A stretch of 64,000 nt of DNA from assembly GCF_017377575.1 (NCBI RefSeq), contig NZ_JAFREM010000029.1, positions 98,368-162,367 of the forward strand. Direction: 5' to 3'. The notes under the pieces are model-generated. The model searched no databases. It was not told the origin of the DNA and saw only the letters and a program-made list of their open reading frames with translations. Below, in pieces: positions 1-7,452 of this stretch (position 1 is its first letter; each line of letters starts with the position of its first letter). Position numbers and translations under genes: made by a program. The DNA comes from Candidatus Enterococcus moelleringii. Its GTDB lineage: Bacteria > Bacillota > Bacilli > Lactobacillales > Enterococcaceae.

Positions 1-108
1 CAATTCTTAATTCAATCCACCTTTTCATACCAATAAAGGCCTTCCATAACCTAATTTAATAACAAGTGTTCTTATATGTGGTAATTTCTAAAACCAGCTG
101 AAAACAGT

Positions 109-139
109 AAAAAAAGACAGCCCCAACCACAGGCTGCCT
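109..139 (-). terminator. Intrinsic terminator of the bce-like operon
   Basis: Read on the minus strand, a GGCAGCC / GGGCTGTC type stem with a short loop is followed by a run of seven T. It lies just after the stop codon of the ABC permease and marks the end of that operon. Confidence 0.8.
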
Positions 140-150
140 TTCATCCATAA

Positions 151-2184
151 TTAGTATTTTTCAATATTTCTAGTAAACCCTACATAGGTCACAATGAAGT
201 AGGCGAAATAAATGACTAAGAACACCATTAGCGCCAGTCCATAAAATCTAAAAGGCGTCCCCTCTACTCCAGTGTAATAAACAAAGCGTTCACCGGCAAA
301 CAAACCGATGAAAATACTCAGCACAACGGAAATCACCAGCGGACACAAATAATAAATACTCAACTGCTTCAGCACGACTTTTTCCGTTTCCTTTTTGCTC
401 AGTCCTAATTGGCGCAAAATGTCGTAACGTTTTTTATGCTTAGTGGAATCACTCAGCTGTTGAACAGCCAAAATAGTCAAGGCGGCACACAGGAAAACAA
501 TTCCTATATACGCCATCATGAAGCAGAGAGAGACAATCACAAAGCTGGCGTCTTTTTGAATATTATCCCTGACAATCGTGGTGCCCGACATCGTCATAAT
601 TTGATCGCTGCCGTTGCCATAAGAAATCTCGTAAAGATCCCCGTAAAGATCCGTTTCACTATAATTTTTGTCGAGGGCCTCTAATTTCCCCTGCAACCCC
701 TGCGGTGCAACGCCCGCTATGTTGATAGCGATGGCCCGGTAATAAGGCGTCATTTGCTGGGCTGCCTCATCCGTTACAATTAACAAATAATCGGCACCGT
801 TCATCCCGTTCTGAGCAAACGGTTCCATATGAATTGTCTGCAATGCCAGTGTTTCTTGGTTGGCTTTAACGCGGACTTGCTCACCAGCCTCTTGCCACTG
901 CTTTTCCAGGCGTTTTTTCCCCTGCAGAATATACTCTCCCTTCTTCAATTGCACCTGATCGTAGCCAGCCATTTCCCGCAAATGATTGTAATCGCTCAGT
1001 TTCATATAAGTATCCTCGCCGAAATAAGTACTGTCAGCATAGCGATCGCCAATTTTTTCGCCTTTGTAAGTGCTATCCACATGCTCATACAAATAATCAT
1101 TCATTGCGGTGGTGCCGTTGCGATAAATCCGATATTGATATTGGTCATTGATCTGCGCATTTTCAGCAATTACTTGCTCTTCGTCGCTAAAATCATAATC
1201 GGCATCTCCATTGGAAATCGAAATATCAAAGGGCTGCACCAGCGTGACTTGATTGCGTTGAAAATCGGTAAACATCATCACCACCATCCAGGTCAGCAAC
1301 GCGCCAGTAAACAAAATCGTCAATGTTCCCATCGTAAAGCGCATCGTTTTGATTTTGGAAGACAGCTGCCGCAGGATAAACAGCGTATCTTTTTTATAAA
1401 TCAGCGGCGATTTTTTCTGAATGAAGCGGATAAAAAAAGCCGCCAAACCGAAATACAGCAAATAAATCGCCAGCACTAATCCTAGAGAATAAAAGAGACT
1501 AGCATTCAAGGACATATTGGAGGTCAAAATCAATCCATTAAAGACACAAATGTACGCCACTGCCAGAATCACCAGAATGCCTTTGCGACCATTCTTCTCA
1601 TGGGTGATTTTTTCATTTTGCTGGTCGCTGTATAAAAGCTGGCGAATCGTCATCTTTTTGATTTTTCGCCGCACACCCCGCATGGCCAACAAATACGCCA
1701 GCACCAAAACCCCAGCGGTCAGCAGCAAATACCACGGATTGAAATCAGGCGAGATGCGATATTCCGTATCCAAAATGGCATAAAAAATATTTACAAACAG
1801 CAGCTGAAAAGCATACCCGGGAATAATCCCCAACAAAATCGACAGCAAACCCAACAAATAATTTTCCCGGCGAAACAGCTTGATGATTTGTTTTTTGGTC
1901 ATCCCCAACAACAAATAGGTGCCGAATTCTTTACTGCGCTTTTCCAGCATGAAATTGACAATATAACGCACCAGCCACATGACGATTCCGACGATAAAAA
2001 AGGAAGCCACGCCAATCATCACTATAAAAATTGTCGCATCTGCGTATAACTCTCGCATGTCTTTGGAGAAAATCATGCCATGAAAAGCAAACATCAAGGT
2101 GGAAATAATCGTCATCGTCCCCACATAAATCAGATAGTCCTTCACCGAACGCTTGGCATTCCGGGCAATCAGCGTCTTAAACAT
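151..2184 (-). CDS. BceB-like ABC transporter permease (peptide antibiotic sensing/detoxification)
   Basis: A 677-residue membrane protein with the layout of BceB/VraG permeases. There are two N-terminal-half FtsX-type membrane blocks, a large extracytoplasmic domain at about residues 310-540 and a C-terminal membrane block ending near 'MVFLVIYFAYFIVTYVGF'. In this family the permease and its ATPase remove or sense cell-wall-active peptides and pass the signal to a partner histidine kinase. I chose ATG 2184 because a GGAGGTGGGGGC ribosome site lies just upstream; the longer frame starting at 2217 would lie inside the ATPase gene. It overlaps the ATPase gene by 8 bp, so the two are translationally coupled. 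The peptide recognised cannot be read from sequence. Confidence 0.9.
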   Translation of the reverse strand: MFKTLIARNAKRSVKDYLIYVGTMTIISTLMFAFHGMIFSKDMRELYADATIFIVMIGVASFFIVGIVMWLVRYIVNFMLEKRSKEFGTYLLLGMTKKQIIKLFRRENYLLGLLSILLGIIPGYAFQLLFVNIFYAILDTEYRISPDFNPWYLLLTAGVLVLAYLLAMRGVRRKIKKMTIRQLLYSDQQNEKITHEKNGRKGILVILAVAYICVFNGLILTSNMSLNASLFYSLGLVLAIYLLYFGLAAFFIRFIQKKSPLIYKKDTLFILRQLSSKIKTMRFTMGTLTILFTGALLTWMVVMMFTDFQRNQVTLVQPFDISISNGDADYDFSDEEQVIAENAQINDQYQYRIYRNGTTAMNDYLYEHVDSTYKGEKIGDRYADSTYFGEDTYMKLSDYNHLREMAGYDQVQLKKGEYILQGKKRLEKQWQEAGEQVRVKANQETLALQTIHMEPFAQNGMNGADYLLIVTDEAAQQMTPYYRAIAINIAGVAPQGLQGKLEALDKNYSETDLYGDLYEISYGNGSDQIMTMSGTTIVRDNIQKDASFVIVSLCFMMAYIGIVFLCAALTILAVQQLSDSTKHKKRYDILRQLGLSKKETEKVVLKQLSIYYLCPLVISVVLSIFIGLFAGERFVYYTGVEGTPFRFYGLALMVFLVIYFAYFIVTYVGFTRNIEKY

Positions 2185-2941
2185 TGCCCCCACCTCCGCC
2201 AAAGACTGACAGTACATCTAAAATATCGTTCAAAAATTCCCGGCGACTTTTCTCGCCCCGGATCAGCTCGTGGAAAATTTGCCCATCCTTCAGAAACAAA
2301 ATCCTTTTGCAATAGCTGGCAGAAAAGGCATCGTGGGTCACCATTAAAATCGTCGAATTCAATTTCTGATTCATGGTGACAAAGGTTTCCAGCAAGGTTT
2401 GGGCTGATTTGGAATCCAGCGCACCGGTGGGTTCATCTGCCATAATTACCAACGGCTGATTGGCAATCGCCCGGGCACAAGCGCAGCGCTGCTTTTGGCC
2501 GCCGGACACTTCGTAAGGAAATTTGTCGGCGATCTCCCTGATTCCCAGCTGCTCCAATAATTTGTGCACCCGCTTTTGAATATCCTTTTTCGGCTTATCC
2601 TGCAAGGTCATAGCTAAGGTAATATTCTCTTCGATCGTTAAGGTATCCAACAAGTTAAAATCCTGAAAAACAAAGCCGATATTCTCCTTGCGAAATTTCG
2701 CCACCTGCTCTTCGTTTAACGTACTGATATCCTTGCCGCGAAAATAGACATGCCCCGAAGTTACCGTATCAATCGTCGACAACACGTTTAACAAAGTACT
2801 TTTACCGGAACCGGACGCCCCCATAATTCCGGTGAACTCCCCTTCTGCAACATCAAAATCCACCCCATCCAAAGCTTTAGTCACGTTGCTTTTTGAGCCA
2901 TAATACTTTTCGACCTTTTCAACTTGAATTAATGTCTTCAT
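2177..2941 (-). CDS. BceA-like ABC transporter ATP-binding protein
   Basis: A 254-residue ABC ATPase with Walker A GASGSGKST (about residue 41), signature VSGGQKQR (about 146) and Walker B VIMADEPTGALD (about 166), of the MacB/BceA type. It should energise the permease encoded immediately downstream. The C-terminus ends in a GGGGGN stretch because those codons are also the GGAGGTGGGGG ribosome site of the permease gene; the poly-Gly tail is probably a by-product of overlapping coding and translation signals. It lies in the same orientation as the response regulator and kinase further upstream but has its own promoter-like segment. Confidence 0.92.
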   Translation of the reverse strand: MKTLIQVEKVEKYYGSKSNVTKALDGVDFDVAEGEFTGIMGASGSGKSTLLNVLSTIDTVTSGHVYFRGKDISTLNEEQVAKFRKENIGFVFQDFNLLDTLTIEENITLAMTLQDKPKKDIQKRVHKLLEQLGIREIADKFPYEVSGGQKQRCACARAIANQPLVIMADEPTGALDSKSAQTLLETFVTMNQKLNSTILMVTHDAFSASYCKRILFLKDGQIFHELIRGEKSRREFLNDILDVLSVFGGGGGNV

Positions 2942-2960
2942 TTTGTTTCTCTCCCATCCA

Positions 2961-3050
2961 TAGGCTTACTTTCTACCTTTAGTCTATAGATTTTTTCCGC
3001 TGCCTTGTATGAACTTATCTGTACTGAAGATTACAATCTTGAAAGATAAC
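2961..3050 (-). promoter_or_regulatory. Promoter module of the ABC transporter genes (copy 1 of a duplicated segment)
   Basis: On the minus strand this segment carries -35 TACAAG (3004-3009), a 17 bp spacer and -10 TAGACT (2981-2986), preceded by TGTAATCTTCAGTACAG. The same layout with closely similar sequence recurs at 4070-4151 ahead of the acyltransferase gene. The upstream part overlaps the last codons of that gene. The shared upstream block is the obvious candidate for response-regulator binding; that role is inferred from known Bce systems. Confidence 0.7.
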
Positions 3051-4050
3051 GCCCAGTTAACTTTCCCTTGCCCATCACCAACAACCAGCTCATCCCATGA
3101 GTTATAACTACCACCAATAAAAACTGCTCCCAGCCGCGAGTCATTTCCTGCTGGGTGATCTGCTGAACCACAAAAATGGCATAAGGATGAATAAAATAGT
3201 AGTACTTGCTGCAATTTTTTATCCTGGGTGCCTGCTGCGAGCCAGCTAAGCCCCAAAGAAAAAGGCAAAAGCTTAGCGGCACCAGACTAATCAAAAAATT
3301 CGAGTCCAAATTCCCCGAACCGAAAATCAGCCGTTCCTCCAAAATCAACCCGGCCATGCTCACTACCAAGCCCCATGAATAATACGAAGAAAGCTTATGT
3401 AACTGATCCTGGTAATCACTGATCAGAAATCCCAGAACCACAAAAATACTCACAAACAACAGGCCATTTCTCGTAGTGACAAACAGCTGAAGATACGCAT
3501 CAACTACCACCTTCATCCCGCCCTCCGGCAGAAATCCATAATAGGTCTCCATGCAGCCAAACAGATACAAGCAACCAAAACCGGATAGCAGCACTTTATA
3601 AGGAAATTTCCCCACCAAAAAATGACCCAGCCACAAGGCCAAAAGCAGCGCTGGAATATACCACAAATGATAAAACGTCCCAGTGTAAAACACCCCCACC
3701 AGCAAAGCCGCCGGATACAAATAAAGGGGCAACGTCAGATTCTGCTGCAGCCACAGCATTCCTAACGGCAAAAAAGCCACACTCCAAACCAGATAGTTTT
3801 TCACTAATGAGCGCATGTACGTGCGAAAATAACCCGGTTGCCAACGGCTTTTCTCCCGAACAAAGAAGGCGGTGGAAAGGGCAAAAAACGGCACCGCCAC
3901 CCGACAAAGTGCCCCCTTCAACAGATGATTGTACGCTGGATTTTCTAAAATCGGACCACAATGCACACAGATCACCAGCAGAGCCGCTCCGTATTGCATC
4001 CACTGAAGCCGACTTATTTTATGAATCCTTTGTACCTGAACAAATTCCAT
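3031..4050 (-). CDS. Acyltransferase-3 family membrane protein, VanT N-terminal-domain-like
   Basis: A 339-residue, roughly ten-helix membrane protein of the acyltransferase 3 family. Segments such as VICVHCGPI near the N-terminus, FRVAVPFF-like CRVAVPFFALS, FYHLWYIPALL, TRNGLLFVSIFVVLGFLI and YFIHPYAIFV match the membrane half of the VanT serine racemases of enterococci as I remember them. The cytoplasmic racemase half is absent. Such proteins move acyl groups or small precursors across the membrane; the substrate here is unknown. It sits between the histidine kinase and the ABC genes of a Bce-type module and has its own copy of the transporter promoter, so it is probably co-induced by the same peptide signal. 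Start ATG 4050 is supported by GGAGG eight bases upstream. Confidence 0.75.
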   Translation of the reverse strand: MEFVQVQRIHKISRLQWMQYGAALLVICVHCGPILENPAYNHLLKGALCRVAVPFFALSTAFFVREKSRWQPGYFRTYMRSLVKNYLVWSVAFLPLGMLWLQQNLTLPLYLYPAALLVGVFYTGTFYHLWYIPALLLALWLGHFLVGKFPYKVLLSGFGCLYLFGCMETYYGFLPEGGMKVVVDAYLQLFVTTRNGLLFVSIFVVLGFLISDYQDQLHKLSSYYSWGLVVSMAGLILEERLIFGSGNLDSNFLISLVPLSFCLFLWGLAGSQQAPRIKNCSKYYYFIHPYAIFVVQQITQQEMTRGWEQFLLVVVITHGMSWLLVMGKGKLTGRYLSRL

Positions 4051-4069
4051 CCCGCTTCCTCCAATCCAT

Positions 4070-4151
4070 AAACTAGCTTCAGTCTATGCCTTGGAGGCCG
4101 CTCGTTGTATCGACTTACCTGTGGTGAAAATTACAGCTTTGAAAGATAGGT
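4070..4151 (-). promoter_or_regulatory. Promoter module of the acyltransferase gene (copy 2 of a duplicated segment)
   Basis: On the minus strand there is -35 TACAAC (4104-4109), a 17 bp spacer and -10 TAGACT (4081-4086), preceded by TGTAATTTTCACCACAG. It aligns along nearly its whole length with the segment at 2961-3050. The similarity reaches into the upstream genes: the kinase ends in YLSKL and the acyltransferase in YLSRL. Confidence 0.7.
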
Positions 4152-5144
4152 GTTCTTAGGAAAAACCAGTGTGACCGTCGTGTATTCGTTTTGCTTTGAG
4201 TCGATTTCCAAGCCCAGCTCCAGCTTTTTACACAGCTTTTTGCATAAATACAAGCCGATGCCGGTGGTTTTTTCCCGCTGGCGACCGTTCGTTCCGGTAA
4301 AGCCCTTGTCAAAAACCCGCCCCAGCTCACTCGTCGGAATTCCGATCCCGTTATCCGTCAAGGACAACCGAACGCTGTGTTCCGCTTCTTCTACCGTGAA
4401 AGTCAGCGCTCCCGGACCCTCTTTTTTGTACTTCACCGCATTAATCAACAGCTGCCCTAAAATAAAGGCCACCCATTTTTCATCCGTCTGCACAAAGACC
4501 GGCTCACTTAAAGGCTGCGGTGCCATCTGATTTTGGATCAGCAAATATTTGTTCTTCCCCAGTACTTGCAGCACCACTTGGCGCAGGTCGGTTTCCTTAA
4601 TCGTATAGTCCTTGTAAACCTGTTCCGAGCGGGCATAAAAAAGCGCCTGCTCCACTAAGTCGTCCATTTCAGTTAAATAAATTTCAAACTTCCGTTTCAA
4701 TTGATTATCTAAATTGTGGGCCGCCAGCCGCATGCCGGTGATCGGCAGCTTCACCTCATGAATCCAGCCCTCGATAAATTCTCGGTATTCCATTTGCTCC
4801 TGCTCCAGCGCCTGAATTTTCTCAATCACTGCTTTATTGGATCGCCGCAAAATCTGCTGGTGCAGCTGATCCTCCAGCTGCCAGCTTTGCCCCATAAATT
4901 CCTGGATCAAATAAGGCTTCTCCAAATCCGCTAACGTATCCATAATCCCAGCGAAATATTTTTTCCGCTGCTGGTAATGAACCGTTAACCAAACGCCTAA
5001 AATCGTCAGCCAAAAAAAAGTGATCAAGCCGACGGTCAACGCGCTGTTGCCGATTGCCAGCAAATACAAACTCAATAGAAACAAGCTGACCCCGTTTAAC
5101 ACTAGTAGTAAAATCTTGTCTTTTAAATAGCTTGCTAAAGTCAT
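4131..5144 (-). CDS. BceS-like intramembrane-sensing histidine kinase
   Basis: A 337-residue kinase. Two membrane helices lie close together near the N-terminus (about residues 10-55) with almost no extracytoplasmic loop, as in BceS/intramembrane-sensing kinases that read the state of their ABC transporter. The phospho-acceptor region is WIHEVKLPITGMRL with the His near residue 131. The ATP-binding part shows LINAVKY (N box), DNGIGIP (G1) and TGIGLYLCKKL (G2). ATG 5144 has AAGGAG six bases upstream and begins 13 bp after the response regulator stop, so it is preferred over a longer reading frame inside the regulator gene. Confidence 0.92.
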   Translation of the reverse strand: MTLASYLKDKILLLVLNGVSLFLLSLYLLAIGNSALTVGLITFFWLTILGVWLTVHYQQRKKYFAGIMDTLADLEKPYLIQEFMGQSWQLEDQLHQQILRRSNKAVIEKIQALEQEQMEYREFIEGWIHEVKLPITGMRLAAHNLDNQLKRKFEIYLTEMDDLVEQALFYARSEQVYKDYTIKETDLRQVVLQVLGKNKYLLIQNQMAPQPLSEPVFVQTDEKWVAFILGQLLINAVKYKKEGPGALTFTVEEAEHSVRLSLTDNGIGIPTSELGRVFDKGFTGTNGRQREKTTGIGLYLCKKLCKKLELGLEIDSKQNEYTTVTLVFPKNTYLSKL

Positions 5145-5157
5145 AGGCTGCTCCTTC

Positions 5158-5823
5158 TTAGATTTTGTAGCCGGCTCCCCGCTTAGTCTCAACAAAATTG
5201 GTTACTTCAATATCCGCCAACCGGGCGCGAATCCGCGTCATGGTCACACTCAAAGCATTGTCGTCAATGAACACTTCGTTGTCCCACAGGTATTCAATCA
5301 AATCCAGCCGCGGCACCACCTCGCCTTTATGGAGAAACAAATAATGCAGCAGCTTGCATTCATTTTTCGACAATTCCGTGTCAAATCCATTGGCAGCAAT
5401 TTTATAGGAACGAACATCCAGCGTAACACCCTTGTGTTCCAGCACCGTTTCTTCCTTCCCTCCGCCACCGCTGCGCTTCAGCACCGCCGTGATCCGCGCC
5501 AGCAGCACCGACGGATGATAAGGCTTGGCAATAAAATCATCGCCGCCCATCAAAATACTATTGGTCTCCGTCATAACACTATTATCACTGGTGAGAAAAA
5601 TAATCGGTACTCCCATGGTACGCCGAATTTCCCCACACAGCTGATGCCCATCAATCCCCGGCAAATGAATATCTAACAAAATCAAATCCGGCTTGGCCTG
5701 CTGCACCTGTTGGGTCACCTCAACAAACTCCGTCACCAGCGCCACCTGGTAAAGCGCATTTCGCAGCAAAGCCGCCAGCTCTTCTCGGATCTTCGGTTCA
5801 TCCTCAATGATCATGATTTTCAC
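5158..5823 (-). CDS. OmpR-family response regulator (BceR-like)
   Basis: A 221-residue regulator with a receiver domain (acidic IIEDEPK near residue 7, phosphorylation site LILLDIHLPGIDG near residue 52, conserved Thr in FLTSDN and Lys in IAKPYHP) and a C-terminal winged helix (about 128-221, ending KRGAGYKI). It should be phosphorylated by the kinase encoded next to it and activate the acyltransferase and ABC promoters. The start codon is GTG at 5823, with GAGGG about seven bases upstream. Confidence 0.92.
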   Translation of the reverse strand: MKIMIIEDEPKIREELAALLRNALYQVALVTEFVEVTQQVQQAKPDLILLDIHLPGIDGHQLCGEIRRTMGVPIIFLTSDNSVMTETNSILMGGDDFIAKPYHPSVLLARITAVLKRSGGGGKEETVLEHKGVTLDVRSYKIAANGFDTELSKNECKLLHYLFLHKGEVVPRLDLIEYLWDNEVFIDDNALSVTMTRIRARLADIEVTNFVETKRGAGYKI

Positions 5824-5945
5824 GCTGCATCCCTCATTTCTTTGCCTTGTTCGTATCTATTTATGATAGCATTCGCCTTTGTAAATGAACATCCTTTTTA
5901 TAATAAAGGCTTCACCAACTGGGCCGACTCTTAGACCACCAACCT

Positions 5946-5978
5946 AAAAAAGCTTCAAAGGAAAATTCCCTTGAAGCC
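5946..5978 (-). terminator. Intrinsic terminator after the winged-helix regulator
   Basis: The minus strand reads GGCTTCAAGGGAA, a short loop, the complement TTCCTTTGAAGC, then six T. It begins 6 bp after the stop of the gene at 5984-6739. Confidence 0.85.
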
Positions 5979-5983
5979 TCGTT

Positions 5984-6739
5984 CTAATCCATCTGATACA
6001 CTAAGTTTTTAACCTCAGACGCGTTTTGCAGCAATTGACGGTAGAACTCGTCATTTAGCTTGTAGCCGCGGCCCCACAAAGTGGTGATTGTTTCCCCTGG
6101 CACGCCAGCTCTTTCAAACTTCTTCTTAATTTTATTTATCAGACAGGAGAGCTGACTCATGTTGGAATCCGAATCAATCCCCCATATATACTCGCATAAT
6201 TCTTTGCGATCGAGAATTACTTCCTTCGCGCCAGCAGCCACCAGGTGGTCAAGCACTTTCTTTTCCTTTTTTGAAAGTTTTATGCGTAATCCGCTGACCA
6301 GATTAGATTCGCTGCTGTCATTATTACCAATCTTAGAAAAATCAGCCGAAAATGTCACATTCAATGGTTGCGGCTTCGTCTCCTTGACTGTCCGATATAA
6401 AGCTTCCCGTATCTGTTCAAGTGAGTCCTCTTTAGCAATCCATTCATGAACCCATTCACTAAGTTTATCTCGATCCTCGGTATACTCCGGAGTACTTACA
6501 CGGATAATCGCCAGGGATGGACTGCTCAAGTTGGGTAAAAAACGAACCAAATCACTATCGCTCAAAGTGTCGCTCAAAATCACGGCTTGAAAATAATTCA
6601 ACCTCAGTGGACTTTTGCCTTGCGCTAAATGCTCAATCCAATCCGAAGAACACAGCACTTCATAGTTTAAATGGTGAAGCTTTTTGATTAAGCGTTCTTC
6701 CGCTAAGACATTTTTAGTTAAAAGTAATACGTGTTGCAT
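5984..6739 (-). CDS. Orphan winged-helix transcriptional regulator with a receiver-like N-terminus
   Basis: A 251-residue protein. Residues about 1-115 look like a degenerate receiver or unknown sensor fold: the region 'NYFQAVILSDTLSDSDLVRF' sits where the receiver Asp would be, but I see no full acidic pocket. Residues about 145-235 form an OmpR/PhoB-type winged helix (LSKKEKKVLDHLVAAG, then TLWGRGYKL). No kinase gene is adjacent, so it is probably an orphan regulator, a type common in enterococci. ATG 6739 with AAGGTGG five bases upstream is a better start than GTG 6748. Its target is unknown; the nearest divergent gene is the ABC exporter 700 bp away. Confidence 0.75.
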   Translation of the reverse strand: MQHVLLLTKNVLAEERLIKKLHHLNYEVLCSSDWIEHLAQGKSPLRLNYFQAVILSDTLSDSDLVRFLPNLSSPSLAIIRVSTPEYTEDRDKLSEWVHEWIAKEDSLEQIREALYRTVKETKPQPLNVTFSADFSKIGNNDSSESNLVSGLRIKLSKKEKKVLDHLVAAGAKEVILDRKELCEYIWGIDSDSNMSQLSCLINKIKKKFERAGVPGETITTLWGRGYKLNDEFYRQLLQNASEVKNLVYQMD

Positions 6740-6748
6740 GGGTTCCAC

Positions 6749-7377
6749 CTTTTCTACAATTAGTTGTTGGAGGTGTTTGTGCGATTAGTTGCAGCCGTAT
6801 GTACGCCCCTATCCAAAAAGACGCCGCACTTCAACAAGCATGCTGGTTAAAAACAGAAAATTGATAAAAGCGATTTCAAACTAGACTTGCCCCCAGTTCT
6901 CTTTCTTTTCGCGAAAAAAATTTACTGCCTGCAAATTCTTCTCATTGGAAAAGCAGCTAATCAGCTGTCTGATAAACAGTACGGTGTCCAGTAAATTTAG
7001 TTGTTATGTATATTACGGTAAATTTACTCCATTTAACCTCCATATTCTTAAATTTCCCCTGTTATTGACCATTTTTCTTATAAAACCATATTTTTCGCTA
7101 CAAACGACCTCATTGTTCCAGATCAAACATCCGGAATATTGATAATATCAAATATTCCAAAAGTAATAAAGTCCTATCTAACATTGATTGTAAGAATAAT
7201 GTTAGTAACAGAATATTTTTTGTTTTTTTAGCGTCCCTGGAGTTATAAACCGAGAATGCTGCTTCCGATTGGAAATGGCGATTGTCCTTTTTACCAGTAT
7301 ATTCAGCGAAGACCGCCGATAGATTAGATTAAAAACGAATCATCAAGAATTTCATTCGATATACATCTAATTTACTC
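6749..7377. other. Long non-coding stretch with two inverted repeats
   Basis: I see no credible gene here. A 26 bp near-palindrome lies at 7133-7158 (GGAATATT...AATATTCC with nested GATA/TATC). A second inverted repeat at 7178-7205 has 8 bp arms (CTAACATT / AATGTTAG) and is followed by a T-rich stretch on the plus strand. The rest is AT-rich DNA, presumably holding the leader of the minus-strand regulator and upstream sites for the exporter operon. Confidence 0.5.
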
Positions 7378-7406
7378 TTGATATCATTCGTTAATCGTGA
7401 TATATT
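7378..7406 (+). promoter_or_regulatory. Promoter of the ABC exporter-ArsR operon
   Basis: -35 TTGATA (7378-7383), a 17 bp spacer and -10 TATATT (7401-7406) predict a start near 7413, directly at the palindrome that follows. RBS AAAGGGTG precedes ATG 7453. Confidence 0.75.
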
Positions 7407-7415
7407 TTTACAAAC

Positions 7416-7433
7416 ATTAGATATCCATCTAAT
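7416..7433. promoter_or_regulatory. Palindromic operator, probably for the ArsR-type regulator
   Basis: Perfect 7-4-7 inverted repeat ATTAGAT-ATCC-ATCTAAT lying at the predicted transcription start. Related pieces (GATTAGATT at 7322-7330, ATCTAAT around 7365) occur just upstream. Position and symmetry fit repression by the operon's own regulator; that link is inferred. Confidence 0.65.
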
Positions 7434-7452
7434 AAAGAAAGGGTGACCCACT

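Noticed and set aside
6945..7142. Short plus-strand frame in the 6.7-7.4 kb gap
   Set aside because: No ribosome site, composition of AT-rich spacer, no recognisable motif.
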